64,000 nt of DNA from SHAN690 sp041391765 (GTDB lineage Bacteria; Bacteroidota; Bacteroidia; Flavobacteriales_G; Salibacteraceae), in assembly GCA_041391765.1 (NCBI GenBank), contig JAWKNJ010000017.1:82632-146631 (forward strand), written 5' to 3'. Within the stretch, counting starts at the first letter, position 1; every line of letters begins with the position of its first letter. Positions 51,487 to 60,632 of the stretch are shown one piece after another. A program made the translations under genes and the position numbers. The notes under the pieces were generated by a model. It made no database searches, had not been told where the DNA came from, and was given only the letters and a program-made list of their open reading frames with translations.

Positions 51487-54333
51487 TTATTTGATGAAAC
51501 GGTATTGTAAACCAAGGCTCACATCCATTCCGCGCTTGTATTGATTGAATATTGCATCCTGATTGGGTGCAACAACCCTTTGTGTAATAGTTGGGTTTAG
51601 AATGTTTCGGACTTTAAGATTCAAATCAATACGCTTCGAAATAGTGTTTTGAGCAACAAAATCCAAGGCATGAACTGGCATCTCATAGATATCTCCACCT
51701 CCTTGGATTCCAGCTACTGCAACTCGTGGTCCAAAGACATTGTATACGACTGACCAGATAGAGCTTACAGATCCCATTTGGAATTTATACCCAAGGTCAC
51801 TCATGACGAGGTATGGAGAAGCCCCAAACATCGGCCGGGTTTTGTTAGTCGCTAAGATGGTTCCCTTTGGGGAGTTTATGTCGTCTCCAATATTAAGCTT
51901 GGTATAATTGTATGCACCACTAAATCCTACGTTAATTCTGTCCACAACTCGGGTTCCATCGAAATCTTCTGTGCTTATGATATTACCCAAGGATTTTTTG
52001 AATTCAAACTCTATTCCTCCAACATACGCGTGACCAACATTAAGGTAAGTGAACAAGGCACCGGATGAAGGCACCTGATATATTTCAATTGGATTATCAA
52101 TGTATTTGGCATACAAAGTCACTGCTAATAACTCGCCTGTATTTGGAAATCGCTCGTATTTCAAATCTGCGTTGTAAGCATATGCATTAACCAGGTATGG
52201 GTTTCCTTCAAATAATTTTCTTGATTGATCTTGGTACTGAAAAGGAGCCATTTCTCGAAGATTAGGTCTGGAAACGGTTTGACTCGCAGCGAATCTTAAA
52301 TTAGACTTTTCAGATAGTTGATATCTGCTCGCAATCGAAGGAAGCACGTTTATTGTGTCATAGGTCTGGTAGTTGTAAGGTCCTTGTAGCAAGCTAGCCA
52401 GTGTTTTATACTGGATTTCCTGATGTGACATTTCTATTCTAAAACCTCCAACAACTTTCAATCGAGTCGTCAAGTCGTAATCGACCATGGCATATGTTGC
52501 GAAGACGTTTTGTGTAGCAAAGTGCGTTTTTGACGGGTCACGCAGCTCGATGTATTTAATTTGACCGCTTGAAACCGCCTCATTATTCAGATAAGTATCA
52601 GCATTAAAAGGGTCGACAGATTCATTGTTGTCAGCAATATGATTGTGAAGTGAGTCTAGCTGAATGTCAAACTGACGAAAAGCGTATTCGCGTTTTTTCA
52701 TTTTGGTTTGAACCCCAACCATTAATGCTCCTAAGACCTTTTCATCTACTGCACTTTTCTTGAACTGGTATTTTAATTCCCCTCGGCTGCTAAGTTCACG
52801 TTCGTTGAGTTCGCTAAACCAGCGGTGATTGTCGTTCACATTTTGTCTCTCGAAGTTTAAGTTGTCTTGTTCGCGATTCTGGTCAGAAAGTAATATTTGT
52901 CTTCTGTCAGGTTCTTGTTCAGTAGCGGAACTCAATCCTGCGCCCCAAGCGATAATTAGCTTGTTATCATACAATTGATGCTCACCGGTGAGTTGGTTTA
53001 GGAGCATTGTATTTATCCGTAATGTGTTTCGGTTACTGTACGTGTATGTATCCCGGTCCCTTTCTAAAATAGTGGTGTTATAAACCGAAACAACATCACT
53101 GGAATTATGTAAGTACAGCGAGTTGAACTTTAGATGGTGATTTGGGTTGATCTTGTAATTCAATCCCGCCAACGTAGATGTTTGAGTGGTGTAACTATAC
53201 CTCTGTGTCTTGTAGCTGTTAATGGGCGCACCGGTGTTATCAAGGTTTTGGTCCAGACCTTCTCGAAATTGATATCCATTGTTATGCTGAGCAGAAACGA
53301 TTCCACTTAATTCACCCATACTTCCTACTTGTTTAGAAGTTCCTCCATTAATGCTGTATCCGACAGATGGCCCCGCATTGAATTTTTCGTTATTCCAGCT
53401 ACCTGTAAAGGGAGAAGTTTTAGCATCACTCGGACTGGTGTAGGGGGTTGCATCTTGAGTAAGCTCTGAAGGCAGTTGCCGATCGGAGTAGCCATAGCCA
53501 AGTTTGTTCTCTACGGATTGTGATGAACTACCGTAAAATTCCTTGAACGTGGTGATTGAATTACCGGAGATATTAACGCCTCCATTTAAGAATGTCTTCT
53601 GCGCCCTATCTACTGTATTGATATTAATTGTCGCCCCAACGAAATCTGCGTAAGCGTCTGGATTCATTGTCTTACTCACACCGATGCTCTCAACGATGCC
53701 AGATGGAAATACGCTTAGGTCGATCACTTTCTTATCTGGGTTTCCAGAAGGAACAGGAAGACCGTTTAGGGATGCGTTATTGTAACGATCACCTAGGCCC
53801 CTCACAAAGAGGTCGTTGCTTGCTTCAGATTTTGCAATTCCTGAAATTTTTGTAACCCCTTGTTCAACATTGGATGCACCTTTTGAGGCAAGTTCGTTCG
53901 ACCCGATACTTTGTTCCATCACCGAAGCGTCCTTTTGCATCATTAACAAAATGTTGTCATTACTGCGATCTGCTTCTTCGGTAATCACAATAGCATCTAA
54001 CATTTGGCTATTTGTTCCGACCTCAACATTCATGGTCACCGTTTCTCCTGCTTTAACGATCAGGTCGATCGTGTCAGGCTTTATGCCAATGCTGCTTACG
54101 ACCAATTTGTATTGGCCTGGAGTTGCTTTAAACTCAAAATTGCCGTCAAAGTCAGTAGAAGTACCAGTTTGCGTTCCTAAGAGATACACATTTGCGAAAG
54201 GAACCGGCACTGCTGATTCTGCGGTTTGCTCTGTAACTGTCCCTTTGACTACCCCGTTTGATGGATCCTCTATCGCACCGGCTGCAATCGGAATTAGGAG
54301 AAGAATGCTGATAATTACTTGAAACGATTTCAT
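51487..54333 (-). CDS. TonB-dependent receptor of the phosphate locus
   Basis: 948 residues with a signal peptide (MKSFQVIISILLLIPIAAGA). A CarboxypepD_reg-like domain follows (VKGTVTEQTAESAVPVPFAN, GTSTDFDGNFEFKATPGQY), then a plug (EQSIGSNELASKGASNVEQ, FVRGLGDRYNNASLNGLPVP) and a large barrel ending with LGLQYRFIK. It would import a substrate bound at the surface through the outer membrane using TonB energy. The N-terminal sensor-like domain and the neighbouring beta-helix lipoprotein recall SusCD-style pairs, though the lipoprotein is not SusD. The substrate is inferred to be phosphate-containing from context only. Confidence 0.9.
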   Translation of the reverse strand: MKSFQVIISILLLIPIAAGAIEDPSNGVVKGTVTEQTAESAVPVPFANVYLLGTQTGTSTDFDGNFEFKATPGQYKLVVSSIGIKPDTIDLIVKAGETVTMNVEVGTNSQMLDAIVITEEADRSNDNILLMMQKDASVMEQSIGSNELASKGASNVEQGVTKISGIAKSEASNDLFVRGLGDRYNNASLNGLPVPSGNPDKKVIDLSVFPSGIVESIGVSKTMNPDAYADFVGATININTVDRAQKTFLNGGVNISGNSITTFKEFYGSSSQSVENKLGYGYSDRQLPSELTQDATPYTSPSDAKTSPFTGSWNNEKFNAGPSVGYSINGGTSKQVGSMGELSGIVSAQHNNGYQFREGLDQNLDNTGAPINSYKTQRYSYTTQTSTLAGLNYKINPNHHLKFNSLYLHNSSDVVSVYNTTILERDRDTYTYSNRNTLRINTMLLNQLTGEHQLYDNKLIIAWGAGLSSATEQEPDRRQILLSDQNREQDNLNFERQNVNDNHRWFSELNERELSSRGELKYQFKKSAVDEKVLGALMVGVQTKMKKREYAFRQFDIQLDSLHNHIADNNESVDPFNADTYLNNEAVSSGQIKYIELRDPSKTHFATQNVFATYAMVDYDLTTRLKVVGGFRIEMSHQEIQYKTLASLLQGPYNYQTYDTINVLPSIASRYQLSEKSNLRFAASQTVSRPNLREMAPFQYQDQSRKLFEGNPYLVNAYAYNADLKYERFPNTGELLAVTLYAKYIDNPIEIYQVPSSGALFTYLNVGHAYVGGIEFEFKKSLGNIISTEDFDGTRVVDRINVGFSGAYNYTKLNIGDDINSPKGTILATNKTRPMFGASPYLVMSDLGYKFQMGSVSSIWSVVYNVFGPRVAVAGIQGGGDIYEMPVHALDFVAQNTISKRIDLNLKVRNILNPTITQRVVAPNQDAIFNQYKRGMDVSLGLQYRFIK

Positions 54334-54375
54334 AAAATTTATCTCTGTATTTCAGTGAGCAAAGCTCAATTCGCA

Positions 54376-54415
54376 GAATAATGGCAGTCTTAATGCTGAG
54401 TTATGGAAGCGTTAA
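54376..54415. promoter_or_regulatory. Four-box, 11-base-phased operator between TonB receptor and phoB
   Basis: On the minus strand the heptamers are TTAACGC (54409-54415), ATAACTC (54398-54404), TTAAGAC (54387-54393) and ATTATTC (54376-54382), each separated by exactly four bases. This direct-repeat geometry matches known Pho boxes (seven-base units, 11-base period; TTAACA-like units in Bacillus). It lies 43 bases from the receptor ATG and 73 from the phoB ATG, so it could control both directions. Confidence 0.55.
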
Positions 54416-54487
54416 GTATTTTGGTCGGTACATTAATTGGGTGTTACGCAACCCATCGTATTGATAATAGCAGATTAATAATCAGGC

Positions 54488-55213
54488 ATGAGCAGCAATC
54501 TATATTCGGCACTGGAATCAGAAGAAGAATTAATGTTATCCAAGAAGCGAATTTTAGTCGTTGATGATGAGCCGGATATTCTCGAATTCTTAAGCTATAA
54601 CCTTACCCAACAGGGAGCTAAAGTTTTTACTGCAAGCAATGGCGTAGAGGCGATCGAGATTGCGAGGAAAAAGGTTCCTGACCTGATATTGTTAGATGTT
54701 ATGATGCCTCAAATGGATGGGATTGAGACATGCATTCAGTTGAGAGAGAAGCCAGAAACAAAGGATGTAATCATTGCATTTTTAACAGCGCGAGGAGAAG
54801 ACTATTCTCAAATTGCCGGATTCGATGCCGGAGCTGATGATTACATTTCTAAGCCGATTAAGCCGAGGGTTTTGATCAGCAGGCTAAAGGCACTATTAAG
54901 GAGAAAAGAGATGAGGGGCTCATCTTCAATGTCAGTCGAATTGAAATCTTTAACAATTGATAGAGATAGATACTTGGTGATCAAAGATGATGTTGAGTTT
55001 AATCTTCCGAAAAAGGAATTCGAGTTACTCGCACTTCTGATCTCTACGCCTGGCAAAGTCTTTACTAGAGATACCATTCTGTCATCAGTATGGGGAGATG
55101 ATGTGGTAGTCGGTGATCGCACGATTGATGTGCATATTCGAAAGCTGCGAGAAAAGTTAGGTTCGGACCATATAAGGACAATCAAGGGAGTCGGCTACAA
55201 ATTCGAGGAATAA
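54488..55213 (+). CDS. phoB: PhoB-like OmpR-family response regulator
   Basis: 241 residues. Receiver domain: ILVVDDEPDILEFLSYNL with the acidic pocket, phospho-acceptor Asp in DLILLDVMMPQMDG, Thr in AFLTARGED and the conserved Lys in YISKPIKPRVL. The winged-helix DNA-binding domain shows FNLPKKEFELLALLISTPGK, FTRDTILSSVWGDD and RTIDVHIRKLREKLG with RTIKGVGYKFEE. ATG 54533 (MLSKKRILVVDD) is an alternative start that would remove an odd acidic leader. It precedes the sensor kinase by 36 bases, and its binding sites are proposed at 54376-54415, 50120-50137 and 51422-51472. PhoB is chosen from context and fold; other OmpR-type roles are possible. Confidence 0.85.
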   Translation: MSSNLYSALESEEELMLSKKRILVVDDEPDILEFLSYNLTQQGAKVFTASNGVEAIEIARKKVPDLILLDVMMPQMDGIETCIQLREKPETKDVIIAFLTARGEDYSQIAGFDAGADDYISKPIKPRVLISRLKALLRRKEMRGSSSMSVELKSLTIDRDRYLVIKDDVEFNLPKKEFELLALLISTPGKVFTRDTILSSVWGDDVVVGDRTIDVHIRKLREKLGSDHIRTIKGVGYKFEE

Positions 55214-55249
55214 AACCTCAGTATCTTAGTCAAAAATTATCCACCCCGG

Positions 55250-56296
55250 ATGAAGCTCAACAATCCGAATCAGATAGCATTATTCATTGCTGCTTGCATA
55301 ACTGTGATTGGATTAGGAACCATCCTGTTTATTGAGTGGATACTTAATACTTCATTCCCTTGGTATGGTTGGGGGATATTCATCATTATGAGTTTTGGAG
55401 CCTCCTTTGGACTGACTTGGTGGGCCATAGAAGAGTTTTTGCATGGAAAGATTAAGATGCTTTATAGAAGTATTCAAAGCCCAGAGAAGATTGAAGCCAA
55501 GATTAAGGATGTGACAAAATCCAGGGATGCCTTAGGTGTGGTTCAAAAGGACGTAGAGGCATGGGCAAGTGGCAAACAGAGTGAGATTCAATCTCTGAAG
55601 GAACAAGCAAAATTCAGGCGTGACTTTATCGGCAACCTAGCACACGAGCTCAAAACTCCGATTTTCAACATGCAGGGATATCTCCTAACGCTTATTGAAG
55701 GGGGCCTTGAGGATCCAAAAATCAACTACGATTATCTGTCTAGGGCGGATAAAAACCTTGAGCGCTTGATTGCGTTGGTTGAGGATTTAGATAGCATTTC
55801 AAAGCTTGAAGCCGGTCGTGAAATGCTTAGGCTAGAGAGAGTGAATCTATTGGATATCTGCGAAGAAATATTTGGACTATTTGATCTGCGTGCTGAAGAA
55901 AAGAACATAGACTTACGGTTCAATAAAAAATATGACAAACCCATCTGGGTTAAAATAGATCGAGAGAAGATTGTGCAGGTGTTGTCAAATCTGGTGTTGA
56001 ATGCTATTTACTACGGAAAGTATGATGGCTACTGCGAAATCCGAATTCTGGACATGCAGCAAAACGTGTTAGTGGAAGTAGCCGATGATGGAATCGGTGT
56101 TCAACCAGAAGACTTACCCCGGTTGTTCGAGCGCTTCTACCGAGTTGATAAGAGCCGATCCAGAAACCAAGGTGGCACGGGACTGGGATTGGCTATCGTA
56201 AAGCATATTATAGAATCACACGGTCAGTCCATCAATGTTCGGAGTGTGGTGGACAAGGGCACAACTTTCTCATTTACACTGGAGAAAGCAAAGTAG
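55250..56296 (+). CDS. phoR: PhoR-like sensor histidine kinase
   Basis: 348 residues. Two membrane helices (ALFIAACITVIGLGTILFIEW and YGWGIFIIMSFGASFGLTWW) with almost no periplasmic loop, a cytoplasmic linker helix, then HisKA (FIGNLAHELKTPIFNMQGYL) and HATPase with N box NLVLNAIYYGK, G1 ADDGIGVQPEDLPRLFERFY and G2 GGTGLGLAIVKHIIESHG. The tiny extracytoplasmic part fits PhoR proteins, which sense phosphate via the transporter and PhoU rather than directly. It is co-directional with phoB and is followed six bases later by the GSCFA gene. Confidence 0.87.
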   Translation: MKLNNPNQIALFIAACITVIGLGTILFIEWILNTSFPWYGWGIFIIMSFGASFGLTWWAIEEFLHGKIKMLYRSIQSPEKIEAKIKDVTKSRDALGVVQKDVEAWASGKQSEIQSLKEQAKFRRDFIGNLAHELKTPIFNMQGYLLTLIEGGLEDPKINYDYLSRADKNLERLIALVEDLDSISKLEAGREMLRLERVNLLDICEEIFGLFDLRAEEKNIDLRFNKKYDKPIWVKIDREKIVQVLSNLVLNAIYYGKYDGYCEIRILDMQQNVLVEVADDGIGVQPEDLPRLFERFYRVDKSRSRNQGGTGLGLAIVKHIIESHGQSINVRSVVDKGTTFSFTLEKAK

Positions 56297-56302
56297 ATTC
56301 CA

Positions 56303-57292
56303 GTGGATCAGTTCAGGACGATCATATCAGCCCAGGAGTTTCCGTTTTCGATAAATCACTCTACGGATGTCATGATGATCGGCTCTTGCTTTGCCGAGAA
56401 TATAGGCGAGCGTCTCTTACAAAACAAATTGAAAGCAGTCATCAACCCTTTTGGCATTCTTTTCAATCCATTTTCGATCATGAACTCCATGGAGCGCATG
56501 TTGAATGATCGACCATACGAAGCGGAGGAATTGGTTCAAGTTGCAGAAAATTACGTGAGTCTTGATCATCACGGACGGTTTAGCCGAGCCACAGCGCAAC
56601 AAACTCTCGATGAAATCAACGTGGCATTAACGACAGGAAGAGTGGCTATTCTGCGGTCCAAGGTTATATTTATTACTCTTGGCAGCGCTTGGGTTCATCG
56701 GTATTTAGCTTCGGGTAGAATTGTTGCGAATTGCCATAAAATTGCTGCAGCACAATTCAGAAAAGAGTTGCTAAGCATGGAGGATTGCCACCTGATTCTT
56801 CGGCACATTCCGCAGTTTCTGACTTCCTATGGAGTGGATGCTCAAGTTGTGTTTACTGTTAGCCCTGTGCGTCATTGGAAGGATGGAGCGATCCAAAATC
56901 AACGAAGTAAGGCGCAGTTGATCGCTGCCGTGCATCAGGTAGTCGATGAATTCGAAAACTGTCACTACTTCCCGGGGTATGAAATCATGATGGATGATCT
57001 TCGTGATTATCGATTCTATGCCACGGACATGCTTCATCCTACGCCTCAAGCCGTAGACTACATCTGGGAAAAATTTCAGGAGAGTTTTTTTAATGATGAA
57101 ACTCGGATCATTTGCAAAGAGGTACAAGGCGTGATGCAAGCGGCTAACCATCGTCCTGTTGATCCCGAAAGCAACTCCTATCAGCGATTCATTGATAGAC
57201 AGCTGAAGCTAATTGAAGAGATATCGAAGCGTTATCCAAACGTGAATCTCGAGTCAGAACGATTTCACTTTTCTGCCCTTAAGCTGTCGTAG
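56303..57292 (+). CDS. GSCFA domain protein
   Basis: 329 residues with a GTG start six bases after phoR. The defining motif MIGSCFAENIGERLL is near the N-terminus and NPFGILFNPFSIM follows; a catalytic His may lie in MLHPTPQAVDYIW, with TVSPVRHWKDG between. The GSCFA family is an SGNH-hydrolase-like group of uncharacterised enzymes, conserved in Bacteroidota. Being third in the phoB-phoR transcript, it may act on an acyl or phosphate-related envelope substrate, but no activity has been read from sequence. Confidence 0.88.
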   Translation: MDQFRTIISAQEFPFSINHSTDVMMIGSCFAENIGERLLQNKLKAVINPFGILFNPFSIMNSMERMLNDRPYEAEELVQVAENYVSLDHHGRFSRATAQQTLDEINVALTTGRVAILRSKVIFITLGSAWVHRYLASGRIVANCHKIAAAQFRKELLSMEDCHLILRHIPQFLTSYGVDAQVVFTVSPVRHWKDGAIQNQRSKAQLIAAVHQVVDEFENCHYFPGYEIMMDDLRDYRFYATDMLHPTPQAVDYIWEKFQESFFNDETRIICKEVQGVMQAANHRPVDPESNSYQRFIDRQLKLIEEISKRYPNVNLESERFHFSALKLS

Positions 57293-57342
57293 TAGCTTTA
57301 AAATAGGGTATTCAACGTAGATGAGCTGGATTAGAGCTGCTC

Positions 57343-57350
57343 TAGTTTTG
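57343..57350 (+). promoter_or_regulatory. Putative -7 element for the ELWxxDGT gene
   Basis: TAGTTTTG fits TAnnTTTG and lies 18 bases before ATG 57368. No TTG at the proper distance is visible upstream. Confidence 0.3.
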
Positions 57351-57367
57351 TCGCAAAACTACCTGCT

Positions 57368-58963
57368 ATGTATCGAGACCTCCTTACCGTTATTGCCGCA
57401 CTGAGCATCTTAAGCGCTGCTGCGCAGCCTATCCTGTACAAAGACATTTCCTCAGGGCCCACAACGTCTTCGTATAACTTCACAGGGCACAAGTTCTTTA
57501 AAGCTTCTGATAATCGAATATATTTCGGAGCACGAGACAGTTCGTCCGGGCCTGAGAATTTGTGCTACATCGATGTGGATGACAAGTTTCACGTTCTTTT
57601 CCGTGTTGGGACGAATGACTATGGGTATTTTGATCAATTCGCGGAAGCAGGCGGTGAGGTGTTCTTTGCATTTGGAACCAACGAAACAGGAGTTGAGCTA
57701 TGGAAGACCGATGGTACCGAAAGCGGAACGGTTCAAGTCAAGGACATCGAGCCGGGTTTGTCGGCATCAAACCCGGTCAATCTGGTATCATTTCATGACA
57801 AAGTCTACTTCACCACAAGTTCCGGGAATGTCTACGTCTCAGACGGCACGGAATCGGGGACAATAGCCATCAGCTCGAGTGTCACGGTTTCGGAGCTAAT
57901 CGTAGCAGGGAACAACCTTTATGCTAATGGTTCCAATGCAACAAACGGTAATGAATTGTTCAAGTTGAATAGTGCTGAGACTGATCTTGTGTTAGTGGAA
58001 GACATAGTGGCGGGCAGCGAAGGCTCCAATCCACACTTGCTCAGTGTGTTTGGATCTGGGCTAGTGTTCGAAGCAAAGGCGGGAACAGTTGATAGACCTT
58101 ACTTTACAGACGGAACATCTGCTGGCACTGTCCAACTGAGCGACTCGGTTGAGATGGTGAACGTTGGTGTTGAGTTCAATGACGACTTTTATTTCTTTGG
58201 CCACACCAACATTCCCATGTCTGCGAATGGATTATATAAAACGGACGGGGTGAGTTCTTCTGTAACTGAGGTAGTTCCCGGGGTCGATTATGATGTGATT
58301 CTAGCCGATGAGGACAACATATACTTCAGCGGACAGATTTATTCGGATAGAGGCGTTTATATCAGCGATGGAACCCAAGCAGGAACGGTAAAGCTTGTGA
58401 ATGCACAATTCTCGGATGCACAAGCCGCAAACCTCTTTAATTATATCGGGTCAGCGCTGTATAATGGTAAACTATACTTCATCGGGGACAGCTCAAGCTC
58501 AGGAGGCCCAAGGGCGGAACTTTACGTAAGCGATGGAACACCCGAAGGAACTGTCGTTTACGACATCGACCCTAATCGTGATGATGCGGGATACAATTTT
58601 TGCTATTTCATTGAGCGGGAGGGCGCTGTTTTTATGACGCTACAAGACTCCGCCCATGGTCTTGAGCCTTGGTGTTTTGATTGCACACCTGACAATGGAT
58701 CAGTAAATCAGGTGGTCAGAATTTCACAGGAAAGCACCATTCATGTATTCCCAAATCCGACTCGTGAGTTCGTTACATTGACATCAGATTATTCGATTGA
58801 GTGTGTAAAGCTTATGGATCTGCACGGTCAAACTATACAAGAACAGGCTGTGTTTGCCAATGAGTTGATCATGAACGTGAGAAGCCTGCCAAGTGGAGTT
58901 TATATTCTGAGTGTTGGAATGTTGGATGGGAGAATAAAAACAAGCAGGCTCATTGTCGATTAG
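57368..58963 (+). CDS. Secreted ELWxxDGT-repeat protein with T9SS tail
   Basis: 531 residues; the signal peptide ends LSAAAQP. Repeats of the ELWxxDGT type recur: GVELWKTDGTESGTVQVKD, VYVSDGTESGTIAI, YFTDGTSAGTVQL, GVYISDGTQAGTVKLV and ELYVSDGTPEGTVVYD, each about 45-70 residues, suggesting a beta-propeller. The last 80 residues, HVFPNPTREFVTLTSDYSIE to RSLPSGVYILSVG, are a type A T9SS sorting domain. The function is unknown; related proteins are surface-exposed and sometimes adhesive. Its end overlaps the convergent glycosyltransferase gene by 14 bases. Confidence 0.88.
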   Translation: MYRDLLTVIAALSILSAAAQPILYKDISSGPTTSSYNFTGHKFFKASDNRIYFGARDSSSGPENLCYIDVDDKFHVLFRVGTNDYGYFDQFAEAGGEVFFAFGTNETGVELWKTDGTESGTVQVKDIEPGLSASNPVNLVSFHDKVYFTTSSGNVYVSDGTESGTIAISSSVTVSELIVAGNNLYANGSNATNGNELFKLNSAETDLVLVEDIVAGSEGSNPHLLSVFGSGLVFEAKAGTVDRPYFTDGTSAGTVQLSDSVEMVNVGVEFNDDFYFFGHTNIPMSANGLYKTDGVSSSVTEVVPGVDYDVILADEDNIYFSGQIYSDRGVYISDGTQAGTVKLVNAQFSDAQAANLFNYIGSALYNGKLYFIGDSSSSGGPRAELYVSDGTPEGTVVYDIDPNRDDAGYNFCYFIEREGAVFMTLQDSAHGLEPWCFDCTPDNGSVNQVVRISQESTIHVFPNPTREFVTLTSDYSIECVKLMDLHGQTIQEQAVFANELIMNVRSLPSGVYILSVGMLDGRIKTSRLIVD

Positions 58964-59927
58964 ACAGTGTTAACTTATTGCCTGAGGCGCAGAGTTGTGC
59001 AAGATATTCTTGTTCTGTTTGCCCGGGAGTAGGATGATACTCTACGGGAATCTTCAGAGTATGCAGATCCATGATTGTTGAATAACCACTTCTTGCGATC
59101 ACAAATTCGGCTTGGGATAGCTCTTCTAAAAGCGTTTGGTCGTTTAGATGATGAACGATTCGAAGGTTTCCGATGTCTCGGGTTTCAGGTTCATTTGGCT
59201 TACCTCGCAATATCAACGCTGGTTCTTCACTTTCAATGAATCTTCTGGCAATCTCTGCCTCAAACAGTGATCGTTGAGGCTCCGGCCCGCTGATCAAGGC
59301 AACGGCTTTCCACTTTATTTCGCGCTTTTCGATGGCGTGATTAAAACGGCTCAATGGGCCAATGTATTTCGCGTGGTTAGGAATATTCGTTGGATGGCTC
59401 AATTCGCCTGCAAGTCCAGGAAAATCATGATAGTCCGGAATCCAAACCTCATCGTAGTGACTCATGACCCAACGATTGAGCACATTGATCAATCCTTGAA
59501 AGTGTGGGCTTTTTATTTCCACCTGATGCGTCACGAAAATGGAATGAGCTTTTTTGGACCAGAGTCCAAAGCGTGAATCCGAAATAACAACTTCAATATG
59601 TTCAGCCTTGATCAGTTTCTGAAGAAATTGATGTTCTCTCCAAATACTGAGTAAAAGTCTAGGCCCTCTCCAGAAGAAATGTCGCGACATGTTACCGTCA
59701 GCAGGGTAGGTGATCTCCATGAAAGGAATGAGCACAAATCGAATTTCAGGAAAATGCTCCTCCAACAACGCTTTTGGTCCCGCCTCAGCGGCTATCAGGA
59801 CTTCCATTCCTTGAGCCAGTTGATCTCGAATAATGGGAATGCATCGGGTGGCATGACCCAACCCCCAGTGCAGTGGTGCTATCAGAACTTTTTTACCCAC
59901 GCTGTCAAAAGAAATCATTCTTGACAT
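58950..59927 (-). CDS. MurG-like (GT28-type) glycosyltransferase
   Basis: 325 residues. N-terminal KVLIAPLHWGLGHATRCIPI is the G-loop of MurG/UDP-glycosyltransferase-like GT-B proteins; LISGPEPQRSLFE and a C-terminal site with VIARSGYSTIMDLHTLKIP and EYHPTPGQTEQEYLA follow. Bacteroidota carry this protein as an uncharacterised glycosyltransferase distinct from MurG itself. It begins ten bases from the divergent SDR gene. The sugar donor and acceptor are unknown. Confidence 0.82.
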   Translation of the reverse strand: MSRMISFDSVGKKVLIAPLHWGLGHATRCIPIIRDQLAQGMEVLIAAEAGPKALLEEHFPEIRFVLIPFMEITYPADGNMSRHFFWRGPRLLLSIWREHQFLQKLIKAEHIEVVISDSRFGLWSKKAHSIFVTHQVEIKSPHFQGLINVLNRWVMSHYDEVWIPDYHDFPGLAGELSHPTNIPNHAKYIGPLSRFNHAIEKREIKWKAVALISGPEPQRSLFEAEIARRFIESEEPALILRGKPNEPETRDIGNLRIVHHLNDQTLLEELSQAEFVIARSGYSTIMDLHTLKIPVEYHPTPGQTEQEYLAQLCASGNKLTLSNRQ

Positions 59928-59936
59928 CTTTGCGCC

Positions 59937-60632
59937 ATGAAAAACGCCATTGTAACAGGATCGTCAAAAGGGTTAGGTAAGGCAATAGCTGCTGCCCTTT
60001 CTGAGCAAGGATATGATGTTTGGCTCAGCGCCAGAAGCATGGATGACCTCAAGCAACTCAAAAAGGAGTTACAGGGGAAATTCGCTAATCAAGTTCACAT
60101 CCACGCGGTGGATTTTTCGGATTCAGACGCGACAGTGAAGTATGCGCAAACATTGCTGCAAGAATGTTCCTCTATTGATGTCCTTGTAAATAATGCAGGG
60201 ATTTTCATTCCGGATGAGCTGACAATGGAAGGGAGTTTGGATCTTCAAATGAAGGTGAATTTTCAAACGGCTTATTCCATCACTCAAACCCTCTTACCAA
60301 CGTTTGTTGAGAACAAAGGCGGCCACATTTTCAATGTGTGTTCAGTGGTGAACAGAAAACCCAGAACCAATGCTGCGAGCTACACGATTTCCAAATTTGC
60401 TTTGTACGGATATCACAAGGTTTTGCATCAAACGATGCTTGAGCATGGAGTAAAGGTGTGCGCATTTTTCCCGAGCTCGATCAACACATCAAGCTGGGAT
60501 GGAATGGATGCTCCAAAGGATGAGTTTGTGCAACCGGAAGACATTGCGAGCATGCTGGTGAACATCCTTGGTATGAGCAAGGGAACGGTTCCATCTGAAA
60601 TCGATTTGGCAAGCATCAATTCTGATTTTTGA
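59937..60632 (+). CDS. Short-chain dehydrogenase/reductase (SDR) family oxidoreductase
   Basis: 231 residues, a classical-length SDR. NAD(P)-binding TGSSKGLGKAIAAAL at the N-terminus, NNAGIF motif in VLVNNAGIFIP, the catalytic Ser region VCSVVNRKPRT and YxxxK in ASYTISKFALYG, followed by CAFFPSSINTSSWDG. SDRs reduce or oxidise alcohol, keto or acyl substrates; the substrate here is unknown. It overlaps trmB by one base (TGATG), so the two are co-translated. Confidence 0.88.
   Translation: MKNAIVTGSSKGLGKAIAAALSEQGYDVWLSARSMDDLKQLKKELQGKFANQVHIHAVDFSDSDATVKYAQTLLQECSSIDVLVNNAGIFIPDELTMEGSLDLQMKVNFQTAYSITQTLLPTFVENKGGHIFNVCSVVNRKPRTNAASYTISKFALYGYHKVLHQTMLEHGVKVCAFFPSSINTSSWDGMDAPKDEFVQPEDIASMLVNILGMSKGTVPSEIDLASINSDF

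Noticed and set aside
54436..54456. GGGT...ACCC inverted repeat upstream of phoB as a terminator or operator
   Set aside because: The arms are only four or five bases with mismatches, and there is no T-tract.
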